A stretch of DNA of 64,000 nt from NCBI RefSeq assembly GCF_019059575.1, contig NW_024882993.1:62001-126000 (forward strand), written 5' to 3'. The notes under the pieces are model-generated. The model was not told the origin of the DNA, ran no database searches, and saw only the letters and a program-made list of their open reading frames with translations. Numbering within the stretch: the stretch's first letter is position 1; each line of letters starts with the position of its first letter. Positions 23,861-33,415 of the stretch are shown here, piece by piece. This DNA comes from Amphibalanus amphitrite (Eukaryota; Arthropoda; Thecostraca; Balanomorpha; Balanidae). The position numbers were made by a program, and so were the translations under genes.

Positions 23861-25077
23861 CTGACAAAATATTGACGAAAGAGCTGTTCAAGATATATCG
23901 ATTGCTTTTCACCTATCGATTGCGCCCTCCTAGCTATCATAGTTTTTGAGATACCGGCACGTTTTCCGAAAAAATATCGCATCATTGCGAAGTTTGACAT
24001 TTGATGGCATACGGTCAGATCAGGGCCGTCATGGCCGTCTGGCCATAGGAGGAGAGGGGGCCACGGGGCCATGCTCCCCCCCCCCCCAAGCGCCCGGAAA
24101 TGGCACAAAATCGACACATTTCTGGGCATAATAATTAAACAAAGGAACTTCCATTGGGAAAAGTTTGGGTTATATTACATGATAGGCAGTAAGGAAGCGA
24201 AATCCGAAGCATCCAAAGCATCCGTTCATCCAAAGCATTAATCTATGATGGATTTTTTTATGTAGCTTTAAAATCCGATTATTTCTTGTCACAACTTAGG
24301 TGGGTACTGTTTGACCTTACATCTAATTATTTCAAACACATAGTATCTTCAATGCAAATTGGCAATGTTTCACACGTCAACCTCCATTTTGAATGGATTG
24401 ATAAGGGTGAAAATCGCATGAAGAGACGTATGTATCACATTTTAATCATGTGCATATTCATTTTTATTCTTTAAGCATAGGTACAATTTGGTGCGTCAAG
24501 GAAGGTCAAACACGCCCAACGCCGCTCAGGAAAACGAGTGACTAACAACAATGTAAATGTCATTAAATCGCCGGTCCGCCCTTTGAATGCGGATAAAGAA
24601 CGCACTACGACTGGGCGAATTTCGAGACTGGCCAAAAGCATTCACAGCCCGCTCCCAATATCCCGCTTGCAGTGCCCCTCCACCAGCACAGTACACAATG
24701 TACCTATCTGTACATAATCTCACTTGCATTATATACTATTTCGCTTGCAATGTGCCCTTTCCGATCAAAGCGTGTGCCCTATGCCACCTTTGGGACGCAG
24801 TGAAAAATCCTTAAAATATGCCCTGTCTCTGGGCACTGTCAGCCAAGACGCTACGCACAACTCCGCCGGCTTTCGGCACCGCTCGACCGTCGCCCGTCCC
24901 CGCTCCCCGCCACAGCGAGAGTGACCGCGCGCCGGCCCGAAACCGCCGCAGGCCAAGACCACAGAGGCGGGGCTTAGCTGTGACGTCATAACGTATCACA
25001 GACTGACTGGTGATAGCCTCTACACACCGGATGAAAAAATGCATGTACACGAGTAACATGTTATACATGTTCCATTT
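23861..25077. other. no gene recognised
   Basis: Unassigned, partly AT-rich sequence with a G-run/C-run block at about 24045-24090. Short open frames only. TGGGACGCAGTG near 24790 relates to the 19265-19375 motif in inverted orientation. Confidence 0.5.
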
Positions 25078-25389
25078 TCATTCGTACACGAGGTCGTCTG
25101 CCACGGTCACTACCGGGCATCGGAAGCTGACTCCATCAATGCATAATGAGAGGTTTTCCAACTCACCAACTACCTGGAGGGAGGTACCTCCCGCTCCGAT
25201 AGCATTGCGCGCGCTCGGGCTGAGCCGGATTGCTCTGAGTGCTGGGTTCCCCTCATAAAATCCTCTTCGCATCATGGTGAAGTCGGCACCAGTGTCCACC
25301 AGCGCCCATGTCGGAGCGCCGTGAATGACGACCCGAACGGCCGACGCCGTGAGTGGGGACGCTTTCGAGAGGACTGGGACCTGTCCCAC
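25078..25389 (-). CDS. retroelement aspartic protease (retropepsin-like)
   Basis: A frame of about 100 residues downstream of gag on the minus strand. It contains ALVDTGADFTMM, the retropepsin active-site loop (D-T-G-A) after a hydrophobic strand. IGAGGTSLQVVGE matches the usual flap-strand spacing. It is offset by -1 relative to gag: gag ends at CAG GAA AAC TGA and the protease frame runs openly through GGAAAACTG, so a -1 ribosomal shift could join them; the heptamer is not a textbook slippery site. The frame stops at 25078. No reverse transcriptase, RNase H or integrase follows, so the element has lost or never had the rest of pol. Confidence 0.8.
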   Translation of the reverse strand: MGQVPVLSKASPLTASAVRVVIHGAPTWALVDTGADFTMMRRGFYEGNPALRAIRLSPSARNAIGAGGTSLQVVGELENLSLCIDGVSFRCPVVTVADDLVYE

Positions 25390-25403
25390 GGCTCCAGTCC
25401 GGT

Positions 25404-26435
25404 TCAGTTTTCCTGATGCGCACCGGCGCCCCGCCGGGGATCAGCAGCTCTTGTCTCGGAGTGGCCTCCGCCAGTGCTGCCACCCTGGAAGTATTGGCAC
25501 CCCGCCATCCAGTGGCCCTGCTGCCCGCAACATAAGCAGAGCGGCAGCGCGCGCCCATCCCTTGTCGACGGCAATGAAATGGGGCAGTGTCGCTTGAGGT
25601 GACCCAATTCTCCACAGCCGAAGCATCTGACGCTAGGTGAACCACGGCTACGCTCGGGGCAGTCTCGCTGAAAATGACCCGGCTGCTCGCAGCGGTAGCA
25701 CCGGGAAAGTCGGCGAGACTTACTCGCATCAGTTGTCGTCTTCGGCGCCATTGTGATGGCCGATATCGACTCGTGTAGCCCGCGAATATGATCTTCGATG
25801 GCTGTGAGCCGGTTGTTGTCCGTCACAGTCTTTTCTGCTTGACCCGCGGTTGCTTCACCCCCGACCGGGCGGACCGCCCCGATGACGTCGATCTCATGAT
25901 TTCGCACTGCCTTGATCGTCTTCCTCGTCTCCTCGAATTCTTTACTAACGCGTACCGCGTCAGTCAGTGTGGATACGTTTTGGCTGATTAACCTCTCTTG
26001 CAATTGCGTGTCACGGAGGCCACAGATGAATCGGCCGCACTGGAATCCCTCCATAGCGCTGTGGTCGCTGGGCAGAGCCGGCTGGGCTAGCCCACTCAGC
26101 TCTCTGATCCTGGCTGAGAAGTCTTCAACAGACTCCGAAGGTGATTGGCAAACTCGGTTGAGTTCGGCATGAGCCTGCAACGTGCTTATTTGCCGACCGA
26201 ATCGACTTTTCAGTGCTTCAACCACCCTGCCGTAGTCCTTCCGTGACTCTTCGGTGAGTGACGCGAATGTGTCCAGTGCGACTCCGTCCAAAAGACCCAC
26301 CATAGCCGCCAGCCGGTCCCCGGCTTTCATGCTCGCCGTCTGAGCTTCGAATCGGCAGAACCATTTCTGCCACACTTCCCCCGACTCTCCACTAAATTTC
26401 GAAGCTCTTGAAAGGAAAATGGTAGATAAATCCAT
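25404..26435 (-). CDS. LTR-retrotransposon Gag with three CCHC zinc knuckles
   Basis: 343 residues beginning MDLSTIFLSRASKFSGES. The N-terminal half (about residues 10-160) looks like a retrotransposon capsid/gag domain: WQKWFCRFE, LLDGVALDTFASL, LKSRFG, FSARIRELS. Near the C-terminus are three knuckles of the form C-X2-C-X4-H-X4-C: CYRCEQPGHFQRDC, CFGCGELGHLKRHC and CLCCGQQGHWMAGC. Gag would form the particle and bind element RNA through the knuckles. The ATG at 26435 lies about 165 bp inside the primer-binding site, as expected. The frame is intact. Protease follows in the -1 frame. The lineage could be Gypsy-like or BEL-like, and without reverse transcriptase this cannot be settled. Confidence 0.88.
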   Translation of the reverse strand: MDLSTIFLSRASKFSGESGEVWQKWFCRFEAQTASMKAGDRLAAMVGLLDGVALDTFASLTEESRKDYGRVVEALKSRFGRQISTLQAHAELNRVCQSPSESVEDFSARIRELSGLAQPALPSDHSAMEGFQCGRFICGLRDTQLQERLISQNVSTLTDAVRVSKEFEETRKTIKAVRNHEIDVIGAVRPVGGEATAGQAEKTVTDNNRLTAIEDHIRGLHESISAITMAPKTTTDASKSRRLSRCYRCEQPGHFQRDCPERSRGSPSVRCFGCGELGHLKRHCPISLPSTRDGRALPLCLCCGQQGHWMAGCQYFQGGSTGGGHSETRAADPRRGAGAHQEN

Positions 26436-26599
26436 AGTTTGTTATACTGAACTCTACTGGAGAGAACCTCTTCACCACCCAAAGTCTCTACTCACCGGCT
26501 CCGTCCACCTTTTCCACCGTGAGCTTGCGTAGGCCGTCACAGAACTCTCACAGCAATCTTCTTTTTAAAAACTCATATGCAGCCCATTTACGTTATTGG

Positions 26600-26616
26600 T
26601 CCTACCGACCGCGCCA
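26600..26616 (-). other. candidate primer-binding site
   Basis: On the minus strand TGGCGCGGTCGGTAGGA begins five bases after the LTR ends in AACA. TGG start, position and length fit a tRNA 3'-end primer site. The primer tRNA was not identified. Confidence 0.6.
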
Positions 26617-26621
26617 AAATA

Positions 26622-26876
26622 TGTTAGGGCCAAGTAAAGCTGCATATACCACGACACGGTGTATTGTGCTTCCAGCGACCGAAGACCAAGCACGGACACG
26701 GCGACCCGCCGACTGACCCAGTCCGGTCACGGTCGCGCCCTTATATAACCACGGCAAAGAGCGCATGCGCGGTGACCGCGCGGCGGTCAGGCGGCTCGCC
26801 GGCCGGACAGCCGGGCCGCCGACCCATCCTGTTCCACGGCCCCACACGGCCGGTGCGCGGTCACAATATCCCAACA
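26622..26876 (-). repeat. 5' LTR, 255 bp, solitary partner lost
   Basis: Read on the minus strand it opens TGTTGGGATATTGTGACC and ends GGCCCTAACA, so it has TG..CA termini with TGTT/AACA inverted ends. A TATATAA box lies at 26742-26748 in the sense of gag. It is GC-rich upstream of the box. No second LTR was found in the window, so the retroelement is 3'-deleted. Confidence 0.75.
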
Positions 26877-27315
26877 TTTCTAGGGCAGTTTTTCGGGCTA
26901 ATTTCGAATTTAGCATCCATTTGAACATTTACGAAGTAGTTTTAGTGCCTTTGTAACGTGTTACGACGCCATCAGTGGTAGTTGAGACCTACTGTGGGTA
27001 ACCGGCAGGACGCCTAATGGTTGACCTGACCTGAACTGACCTGGTCTAAATGCATGAGGACATCATATGTGATCAAAACTAGCATGAAATTCGTGATCAG
27101 CACCCCCAAAAACATAACAGCTTCACTGCAGGTCCCGATTTTCCTGACCATTGGGTCATTGACCTAACCTGGAAGGTCAACCGATGACCTAGGACCTTAA
27201 ATTGGATATCATCGGCTTCCTCTCGTCACGGGCAACACGCTTGTTTTTTCCGCAAAGCTCTAGCGCGATCTGGAGCCAAACGGCAGAGGGGTCCAACCGA
27301 CCCCCCCCCCACACA
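26877..27315 (-). mobile_element. TTAA family B fragment B5, cut by the LTR element
   Basis: Reverse-oriented family B text begins exactly where the LTR ends (TTTCTAGGGCAG; compare GTTTCTAGGCTAG in B4). It continues through GTAACGTGTTACGACG, GGTCAACCGATGACCTAGG and CGCAAAGCTCTAG to a C-run and a short (AC)n near 27310-27323. The other half of the copy is absent on the far side of the gag element, so insertion was followed by deletion. Confidence 0.75.
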
Positions 27316-27332
27316 CACACACACGTTAGACG

Positions 27333-27854
27333 TTAGCGGAAAGTTGCGGCGTGATGGTCGTGGTTCGACCACGCTTTCGGGATGACAGAGTGGTTGTACC
27401 CATGCTGGGGCCAGGTCTCACGGCTCCGCGAAGTGGGGACGATTCGGATTTTGGAGCTACTCGAGGTTATGCTTTCCAGCTCCACTGGGTCGGCTGCCGC
27501 CCGCGCCTCCTCCGACGCCTTGCTCCTCCTCCTCTCTTCGGCGTCATCCCTCCTCCTCTTCCTCTTTTCTTGGAAATGGAGCGCCATGCCTGCCTCTGTC
27601 TTTCTATCCCGTCTCCCTGGCTCACGTTGGGCGAGAAGGAAGGCGCGATCTTCCGGGATGGTTATCAAGGACATTGCGTCACCCTGGGCGATATCAAAGA
27701 TGTTTTCCAGACGTTTCTTGAATGCGTCCTCGTTGCCTGTTTGGGTAGCGGAAGTCCAGTTCTTGTTCTTTTTTAGGCGTTTCCACTCGTCGAAGAGAGT
27801 TTCCACCTTCTTGAACGCTGAGAAGTATGCGCATCCGGCTGACCTTATCCTCAC
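27333..27854 (-). CDS. uncharacterised protein fragment, split by the Penelope element
   Basis: A frame of 173 codons. Residues about 15-75 are moderately conserved-looking (VETLFDEWKRLKKNK, LENIFDIAQGDAMSL, EDRAFLLAQREPGRRD). A basic, charged coiled-coil-like stretch (EKRKRRRDDAEERRRS) and a serine-rich tail follow. The first residues are encoded in the arm of the Penelope-like element, so the true N-terminus is lost. From memory the DEWK..KNK plus EDRAFL pattern recalls uncharacterised ORFs of invertebrate genomes; I cannot name a family or a function. The frame antisense to it (27382-27999) is not credible as a gene. Confidence 0.4.
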   Translation of the reverse strand: MRIRSAGCAYFSAFKKVETLFDEWKRLKKNKNWTSATQTGNEDAFKKRLENIFDIAQGDAMSLITIPEDRAFLLAQREPGRRDRKTEAGMALHFQEKRKRRRDDAEERRRSKASEEARAAADPVELESITSSSSKIRIVPTSRSRETWPQHGYNHSVIPKAWSNHDHHAATFR

Positions 27855-27910
27855 TTCTGTATGGAAATATGAAATTGCAAAAATAAATTACTGTATTAAA
27901 AATCGAGATA

Positions 27911-27933
27911 TTTCGAGCACAGCTCTTCGTCGG
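27911..27933 (-). ncRNA. hammerhead-like core in the left arm
   Basis: On the minus strand the arm reads CCGACGA, then GAGC-TGT-GCTC (4-bp stem II), then GAAA, the order of a hammerhead core CUGANGA-stem II-GAAA with U4 changed to C. Hammerhead motifs are known in Penelope-like terminal repeats. Stems I and III and the cleavage triplet were not resolved, so activity is doubtful. Confidence 0.4.
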
Positions 27934-28151
27934 TCGATTGTAATTATTTACACACATAACAGGCACACAATGTCGAATTCGTCTCAAGTTCTTCAGTAAT
28001 GTCGCAGTAAGAAATTTAAATACACAGATCCCGTGCAAATTGATCACCCTAGTTCCTACCTTAAAAATATATCTAAACATAATTCCCCAGTTAAACTAGC
28101 AGTACATATATAGGTATCTTTCAAGAACCAATTCACACACATTTATATACA

Positions 28152-30098
28152 TTATTTTGGAAGAAGCTGCCATGATGTAGTGTTATCGTTAATTTTGGGC
28201 CTGGCGTCTCGGATGAAGATGGATTCAGCGATTCTTCTATCCGCTTCGTCTTTGCATACACGCAGGATTTTGGCCGTCGCCGAGATGTCGCGTCGATCCA
28301 TCTCAGGGTGCTTATGCAGCGCATGCTCTCCTAGGGGAGTGTCCTCTTCTCTGTTAATGCCGTTCCTCCGATGCTCGTTGTAGCGGAGTCTAACTGGCCT
28401 GCTCGTTTCTCCGATGTAGGTGTCGCCGCAGTGACTGCAGGTAAGTTCATATACCACGTTTTTGGTCGTGCACTTGGACTGTAGCCCCGCCTGGCATGAA
28501 TGACAGCACCTTCGTCCCGAGGGGCAGGGGGCTGGGTTCAGTCGTGTCTTGACCAGTCGTTTCTTCAGGGTGTTGTTGGTGGTCCATGCTATCTCCACTG
28601 GTAATCCAGAGTTGATTGCAACCTTCTTCACCTGAGCAGCCACCTTGTCATTAACGAAGGGCAGTCGGATATATGTGCCTTGCTTCTTCTTGTTCTGTTG
28701 TCGCTGATCTGGCCGTTCCCGTCGTTCTCTTCCTCTGTCTCTGCTTCTCTCTTCATGTTTCTTCATTTCCCTCCAACTGTACTCCTTGATCATCTTCATC
28801 GGATATCCATTACTGACAAACAGATGACGTATCTTCTCGAGCCCTCTTTTTCTTGCCGCTGTGTCTGAGCCAAGACGGATCGCCCTAGTGATCTGTGATG
28901 TGAGCACAGCCTTCTTTGTAGACCTGGCATGTGCCGAGTCATACGGCAGAATGATCGGTGCCGCCATGGGCTTGAAATACAGCTCCGTGCTGTACGAGCC
29001 GTCCTGTCGCACGCTTATCAGTGTGTCCAGGTATGGCAGCGTCCCGTCCTGGTCTGATCGCTCAATCGTGAATTGAATGGCCGGATGTCTCGAGTTGAGG
29101 AAGGCCAGATATTCAGTTAGCGCCTCGCTGCCGTGCGTCCAGAGACACCATATGTCATCGATGTACCTAACATACATGTCTGGCTGAGGTCTGTCCACCT
29201 GCAGTGCCTCTGCTTCCAGCTTCCCCATGAACACTATGGCCAGAGATGGCGCAATCCTGGATCCCATGGCTATCCCATCAGATTGTTTGTAGAAGTTTTC
29301 ATTGAATCGAAAGAAGTTGTTTTGTAGGCAGTGGGTGAGCAGGACTTCAACATCTTCTGGAACCAGCCCAAACAGATTCAGCTCGTTGATGTGTTCACGT
29401 ATGAGCTCCATGACAGCTTCAATCATTTCTTGGGTTGGCACGTTCCCGTAGAGATTTTTAACGTCAACGCTGAAAGCGATGCTGCCAGCAGGGAATCCTG
29501 TGGGATATTTTTCTTTTACTCTATCCAGAAATTCACCGGTGTCCTTCAAGTGTGCAGGTATGTACCTCAGCAACTGTGACGTAACTTGTTCTAACAACCA
29601 GCTTAGCCTATCCACTGGATTGTCAATCCCAGAGACTATAGGTCTCAATGGCTCACCTTCCTTGTGTGTCTTCGGTAAGCCATAGAGTTCAGCGCAGCGC
29701 GAGTGGTGAGGGCGGATGGCAGCTACAATGTCTTTGCCTATCTTGTCCTTGATTGTTTCAGATATAATTCTCTTCGTGACTGCTTCAGTTTTGGCCGTAG
29801 GATTTTGCTCTACTTGTTCATAGCCACTGGTGATTTCTTCTCCCTTTGCCAAATAGTCCTCTTTGTTCATGATAACTAGCCCTTTGCATTTATCTGACTG
29901 CTTCACTACTACGGAACTGTCCTGGCACAGTTCGCGTAGCTCTGCTCGCTCCTCTGTTGTTGTGTTCAGCGCCGTCCTGGGTGCGTTGCGGTAAATGGCC
30001 AATATTTTGTTCTTAAGTGCTCCCATGGAGTGTTCGGTATCACGGTCTAGTGGGTTCGCTTGTCGGGTGGGGACGTTCGGGAATCGTGGCTTTCTCAA
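28152..30098 (-). CDS. Penelope-like reverse transcriptase with C-terminal GIY-YIG endonuclease
   Basis: 648 residues, one uninterrupted frame. Reverse transcriptase occupies about residues 60-400: YGLPKTHKEGEPLRPIVSG, the DVKNLYGNVP strand with the first catalytic Asp, GIAMGSRIAPSLA, and catalytic YIDD in VRYIDDIWCLW. LPYLDTLISVRQDGS follows. A basic linker (about 435-475) precedes a Cys cluster (PCPSGRRCCHSCQAG) and then GIY-YIG at about 545-625: VYELTCSHCGDTYIGETSR with R, E-H and downstream E. It reverse-transcribes element RNA and nicks the target. The usual N-terminal 80-100 residues are missing because the frame begins at the arm boundary, so the copy is probably 5'-truncated; the start shown may not be native. 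Confidence 0.93.
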   Translation of the reverse strand: MRKPRFPNVPTRQANPLDRDTEHSMGALKNKILAIYRNAPRTALNTTTEERAELRELCQDSSVVVKQSDKCKGLVIMNKEDYLAKGEEITSGYEQVEQNPTAKTEAVTKRIISETIKDKIGKDIVAAIRPHHSRCAELYGLPKTHKEGEPLRPIVSGIDNPVDRLSWLLEQVTSQLLRYIPAHLKDTGEFLDRVKEKYPTGFPAGSIAFSVDVKNLYGNVPTQEMIEAVMELIREHINELNLFGLVPEDVEVLLTHCLQNNFFRFNENFYKQSDGIAMGSRIAPSLAIVFMGKLEAEALQVDRPQPDMYVRYIDDIWCLWTHGSEALTEYLAFLNSRHPAIQFTIERSDQDGTLPYLDTLISVRQDGSYSTELYFKPMAAPIILPYDSAHARSTKKAVLTSQITRAIRLGSDTAARKRGLEKIRHLFVSNGYPMKMIKEYSWREMKKHEERSRDRGRERRERPDQRQQNKKKQGTYIRLPFVNDKVAAQVKKVAINSGLPVEIAWTTNNTLKKRLVKTRLNPAPCPSGRRCCHSCQAGLQSKCTTKNVVYELTCSHCGDTYIGETSRPVRLRYNEHRRNGINREEDTPLGEHALHKHPEMDRRDISATAKILRVCKDEADRRIAESIFIRDARPKINDNTTSWQLLPK

Positions 30099-30112
30099 AT
30101 AATTACAATCGA

Positions 30113-30135
30113 CCGACGAAGAGCTGTGCTCGAAA
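30113..30135 (+). ncRNA. hammerhead-like core in the right arm
   Basis: Inverted twin of the site in the left arm: CCGACGA (30113), GAGC/GCTC stem around TGT, GAAA (30132). It faces opposite to the reverse transcriptase frame. Confidence 0.4.
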
Positions 30136-30426
30136 TATCTCGATTTTTAATACAGTAATTTATTTTTGCAATTTCATATTTCCATACAGAAGTGAGGATA
30201 AGGTCAGCCGGATGCGCATACTTCTCATGATGATTTTCCTCAGAACGCTTAACCACTTACTTCTTGAACGCTCTCCCCTTGTGCTGGGTGGGAATCCTAG
30301 CCCTGGCCCAGAACTCCTCTAGGTACCTTCTCTAACGTCCGGTTGGCCGCTTCCCGGACCGTTTAACTGAGGATTTGGTGGCGGTGGAGGAAGTAGGCGA
30401 GAGATTGGCCGCGGGATGGGAGCTTG

Positions 30427-30579
30427 CATAGGCGGCGGAACGGCGAGGGCACCGGGGCACCGTGACCCCCTTTGATTTTGACATTTTAACATTAGCCTTA
30501 TGGGCCTTGTATGGAAAGAATGGGACCAAAAGTCGGCAGTGCCCCCCCCCCCCCCATTGAAGGTGTTGCGCCGCTACTG
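30427..30579 (-). mobile_element. 153-bp G-run MITE, complete
   Basis: CATAGGCGGCGGAACGGCG opens it and AAGGTGTTGCGCCGCTACTG closes it, the reverse complement layout of the copy at 11201-11355. Flanks are GGAGCTTG and GGAACTTG, an 8-bp duplication with one difference. The core is a 15-C run. Confidence 0.82.
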
Positions 30580-30779
30580 GGAACTTGGAGCCAAGGAGTT
30601 CATCACTGGGGGACACCATGTACCCAGAAGTTTGCGACGTAGACAATCGTTACACCTGAGGAAGAGGGAACGAGCATTGATCGACGAAACGGACATTGAG
30701 CGAACATTGACGAACGAACGAGCGTTGAGCTACCAGTAAATAATGAAGTAGGGATCTGAAATTTTGACAGACATGTTTT

Positions 30780-31296
30780 TTCGTTAAACGGCACCGATTA
30801 AAGGGGCGCAAGGTATCTAAATACGATTTTCGAAAATAAGGACCACCCTAGTGTACGTGTTTGGCTCAAAAAGTTAAATTTAAAAAATGCATGTATCATG
30901 GTGGTGAAGTAGTCACGAGAAATTGCCGAGATTCAGTTCAAGATTTTGGAAAATGCGGAACGATAATCAATAATCGAAGATAGCCATTTGATTGTTCATG
31001 GTATTGGCAGTCTAATGGCGTTTACGGCATGTCTGTATGTCTATTCTGTGATTTTATATGATTTTTTGAACATATGCCGTTTTTGGTCGAAAACTCAGAA
31101 ATCATGACGTCACTAAAACCTCGATATCTCTAAAATTTTCCAATCGATTTTTTTGAAACTTTGTCACAATAAACTTCAATCAATTCTCTACAGGTACCCA
31201 AAATTTGGCGCGCCTACGGCGCGACGTTTTCATGCTATGGCCCGGCGAAAAAAGTGGGGGCGTTTAACGCCCCCCCCCCAGCAACTCGCGGGTTAA
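30780..31296 (+). mobile_element. TTAA element family E, left end not found
   Basis: The right end follows the family grammar: GGCGCGCCTACGGCGCGACG, CGGCGAAAAAA, a G-run/C-run hairpin around CGTTTAACG, then CAGCAACTCGCGGGTTAA ending at 31296. The interior (GATATCTCTAAAATTTTCC, GTACCCAAAATTTGGCG) is unlike the other families. No matching long end is seen on the left, so the copy is truncated or its start lies in unrecognised text near 30780. Confidence 0.6.
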
Positions 31297-31373
31297 TAGC
31301 TGAAGCTTCTTCATAGTTCATTAACACTATTAAAACAGGAGCTTTCTTGTCTCATGCCTGAATGTATATGGAT

Positions 31374-32260
31374 TTAAACCTCGCCCGTATTGGCGTTTTG
31401 TCAGCCGCGAACGTATAGGGTGGGGGGGGGGGGGGCGTTGCCCCCATTGCCGTTTGGCCGCTGATCGAGCTAGAGCTTCGCGAAAAAAAAACGAGCGTGC
31501 TGCCCGTGACGAGAGGAAGACGATGATGCCCAATTTAAGGTCCTAGGTCATTGGTTCATGGTTGACCTTCCAGGTCAGGTCAATGACCCAAAAGTCGGGA
31601 AAATTGGGACCTGTTAGAGCGTCGTAAGTGTGGCTGAGCTTTTCCGGGGTGCTGATCACGAATATCGTGTTAGTGTTGATCCCAGAAGATGTCTTCATGC
31701 ATTTAGGCCAGGTCGGGTCAGGTCAACCAGTAGTGGTCCTGCTGGGTATCCGTAGTACGTGTCAACTGCCTCTGACAGCTTCGTAACATGTTACGAAGGC
31801 ACTTAGAGTACTTCGTAAATGTTCAAATGGTTGCTGAATTCGAGATCAGCTCCAAAAACTAGCCTAGAAACATGTAAAACTCGAAAAAGTGAACTGAGGT
31901 CATCAAAGGTCAATGACCTGACCTGACCTTCAGGTGACCTTCACACCCATCCAAATGCATGGGACAAACATCATATCACATGTTTGAACGCTTGAAACCA
32001 CGAAAAGACTGCAAACGCGCGGCTAATGCGAGCCAACATACGCCGAATCGCGATCCCGGCCAAACATGGTCTCGAGAAATAGGTCACAGGTCAAAGGTCA
32101 CTTGGGTAAGGGTAATTAAAATTTCAGGGTAGATGCAAAATTGATTAACTCGAGATTACTGAAAGTTTCGTCGCCATTAGCCGTTTTTACGCGAGTTATT
32201 CGCGAAAAATCGAGGGGGGTGGGGTCTGTTCGATCCCTCCCCCTATACGGGTAGGGTTAA
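31374..32260 (+). mobile_element. TTAA element family B, copy B2
   Basis: TTAAACCTCGCCCGTATTGG at 31374 and CCTATACGGGTAGGGTTAA ending at 32260. The tag CCCGTAT is at the left edge, again as ACGTATAGGG before the G-run at about 31410, and as CCCGTATAGG on the reverse strand at the right edge. The interior matches B1, B3 and B4. Confidence 0.92.
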
Positions 32261-32371
32261 CAGAGGAAGACACAATTTCCCCTTACCTGTACTTGTTTTT
32301 GAAGTGTTTCAAGCGTCATTTTGAGAAGGTACTTTATTCAGTTAGGGGGTGCATGTGCACCCCCAGAACCC

Positions 32372-33415
32372 TTAACCCTCGCCGGACCTATTGGTTTTCT
32401 ACATACGCGCCGGCCGAGGGGGAGGGCGGGTACGACCCCCCCCCCTCGCCGTTTCGCCCCTGGTGGAGCTAGCGCGTCGCGGAAAAAAACGAGCGTGTGC
32501 GCCGTTACGAGACGCAGAGATTGGTACCCGATTTTAAGGTCCCAGGTCAACCGGTGACCTCTGAGGTCAGGTCAAGTGCCCCAAGGTACGGTTCAGTTTT
32601 TGGTGAATAAGTTCGCAACAAACGGTCGCAGAGCCGCGATTTTGGCAGCATCGTGTTCACCTCGCTCAGGCACGTCGAATAATACACTTTTTGTCCGGGT
32701 CAGGTCAACTTGGGGTGTTGACCTCAGGTCAAGGTCAGATCAGCACCCCCAGGTCACGAAGCTGGTCGAAAGAGGTTATGTCGCATATCATTCGATTCGG
32801 CAGGTCTTTCTGAGTCCATTGGTGGCTTTCCCGACTCGCTAGCTCAATTTGATCGGGAGTTATTGACGAAAAACTAATATGACCTTTATGACGTCATAAA
32901 TGACGTCACGCAAGGTCAACATTGCAAAAGTGACGCATCTAACCTTGCAAGGAGTGCATCAAATTACGATTCTGTGTGCTTGAGATAGTTGGAGATCGTT
33001 CCCGGCGCCAGAATAGCAGTTTTCATTTTTCCCCATTGACTTATAATGGTGAGGTCACGAAAATGACCTGACCTCATATGACCTTTAGGAAAAATCCGAG
33101 ATATACAAGTTGTGAGACTCATAATGGATACTAGATCCTGCAAGTTTCATTTCCCTGTGACATCTCCTCTGGCAGTGAGGGCGTTGCGAAGTTGCGACAT
33201 CTGAAGACCGTGCAGAGGTTCACTTATGACGTCATAGGTCAGTGACCTGACCTGACCCAAAAATGCGGTTGGTGTCAAAAGATGTGGCTTGAATCAAAGG
33301 TCAGGTATGCCAAGTTTCAGCTCTCTATCGCCAGCGTGTTCGGAGCTATCGCGAAAAAAAACCCTATGGGGGGCGGCACCCGCCCCCCCCCCCCCCCTCG
33401 GCCGGCGAAGGTTAA
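32372..33415 (+). mobile_element. TTAA element family A, copy A3
   Basis: TTAACCCTCGCCGGACCTAT at 32372 and CCTCGGCCGGCGAAGGTTAA ending at 33415, 1,044 bp. Nearly identical to A4 (42776-43813). Contains CGCATATCATTCGATTCGG, GACGTCATAAATGACGTCAC, CCGAGATATACAAG and GACGTCATAGGTCAGTGACC. No coding frame is shared intact by both copies. Confidence 0.93.

Larger units (their letters stand above)
27819..30227 (-). mobile_element. Penelope-like element with 131-bp inverted arms
   Basis: 27819-27949 and 30097-30227 are near-perfect reverse complements, each opening or closing with TGAGAAGTATGCGCATCCGG / its complement. They enclose the reverse transcriptase/GIY-YIG frame on the minus strand. Penelope-like elements are known to carry repeats in direct or inverted orientation. 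Arm identity implies recent activity. The reading frame at 27333-27854 runs into the left arm, so the element appears to have inserted there. Confidence 0.85.

Noticed and set aside
27382-27999. 205-codon plus-strand frame
   Set aside because: Antisense of the more protein-like minus-strand frame and of the Penelope arm; leucine/serine-rich without motifs.
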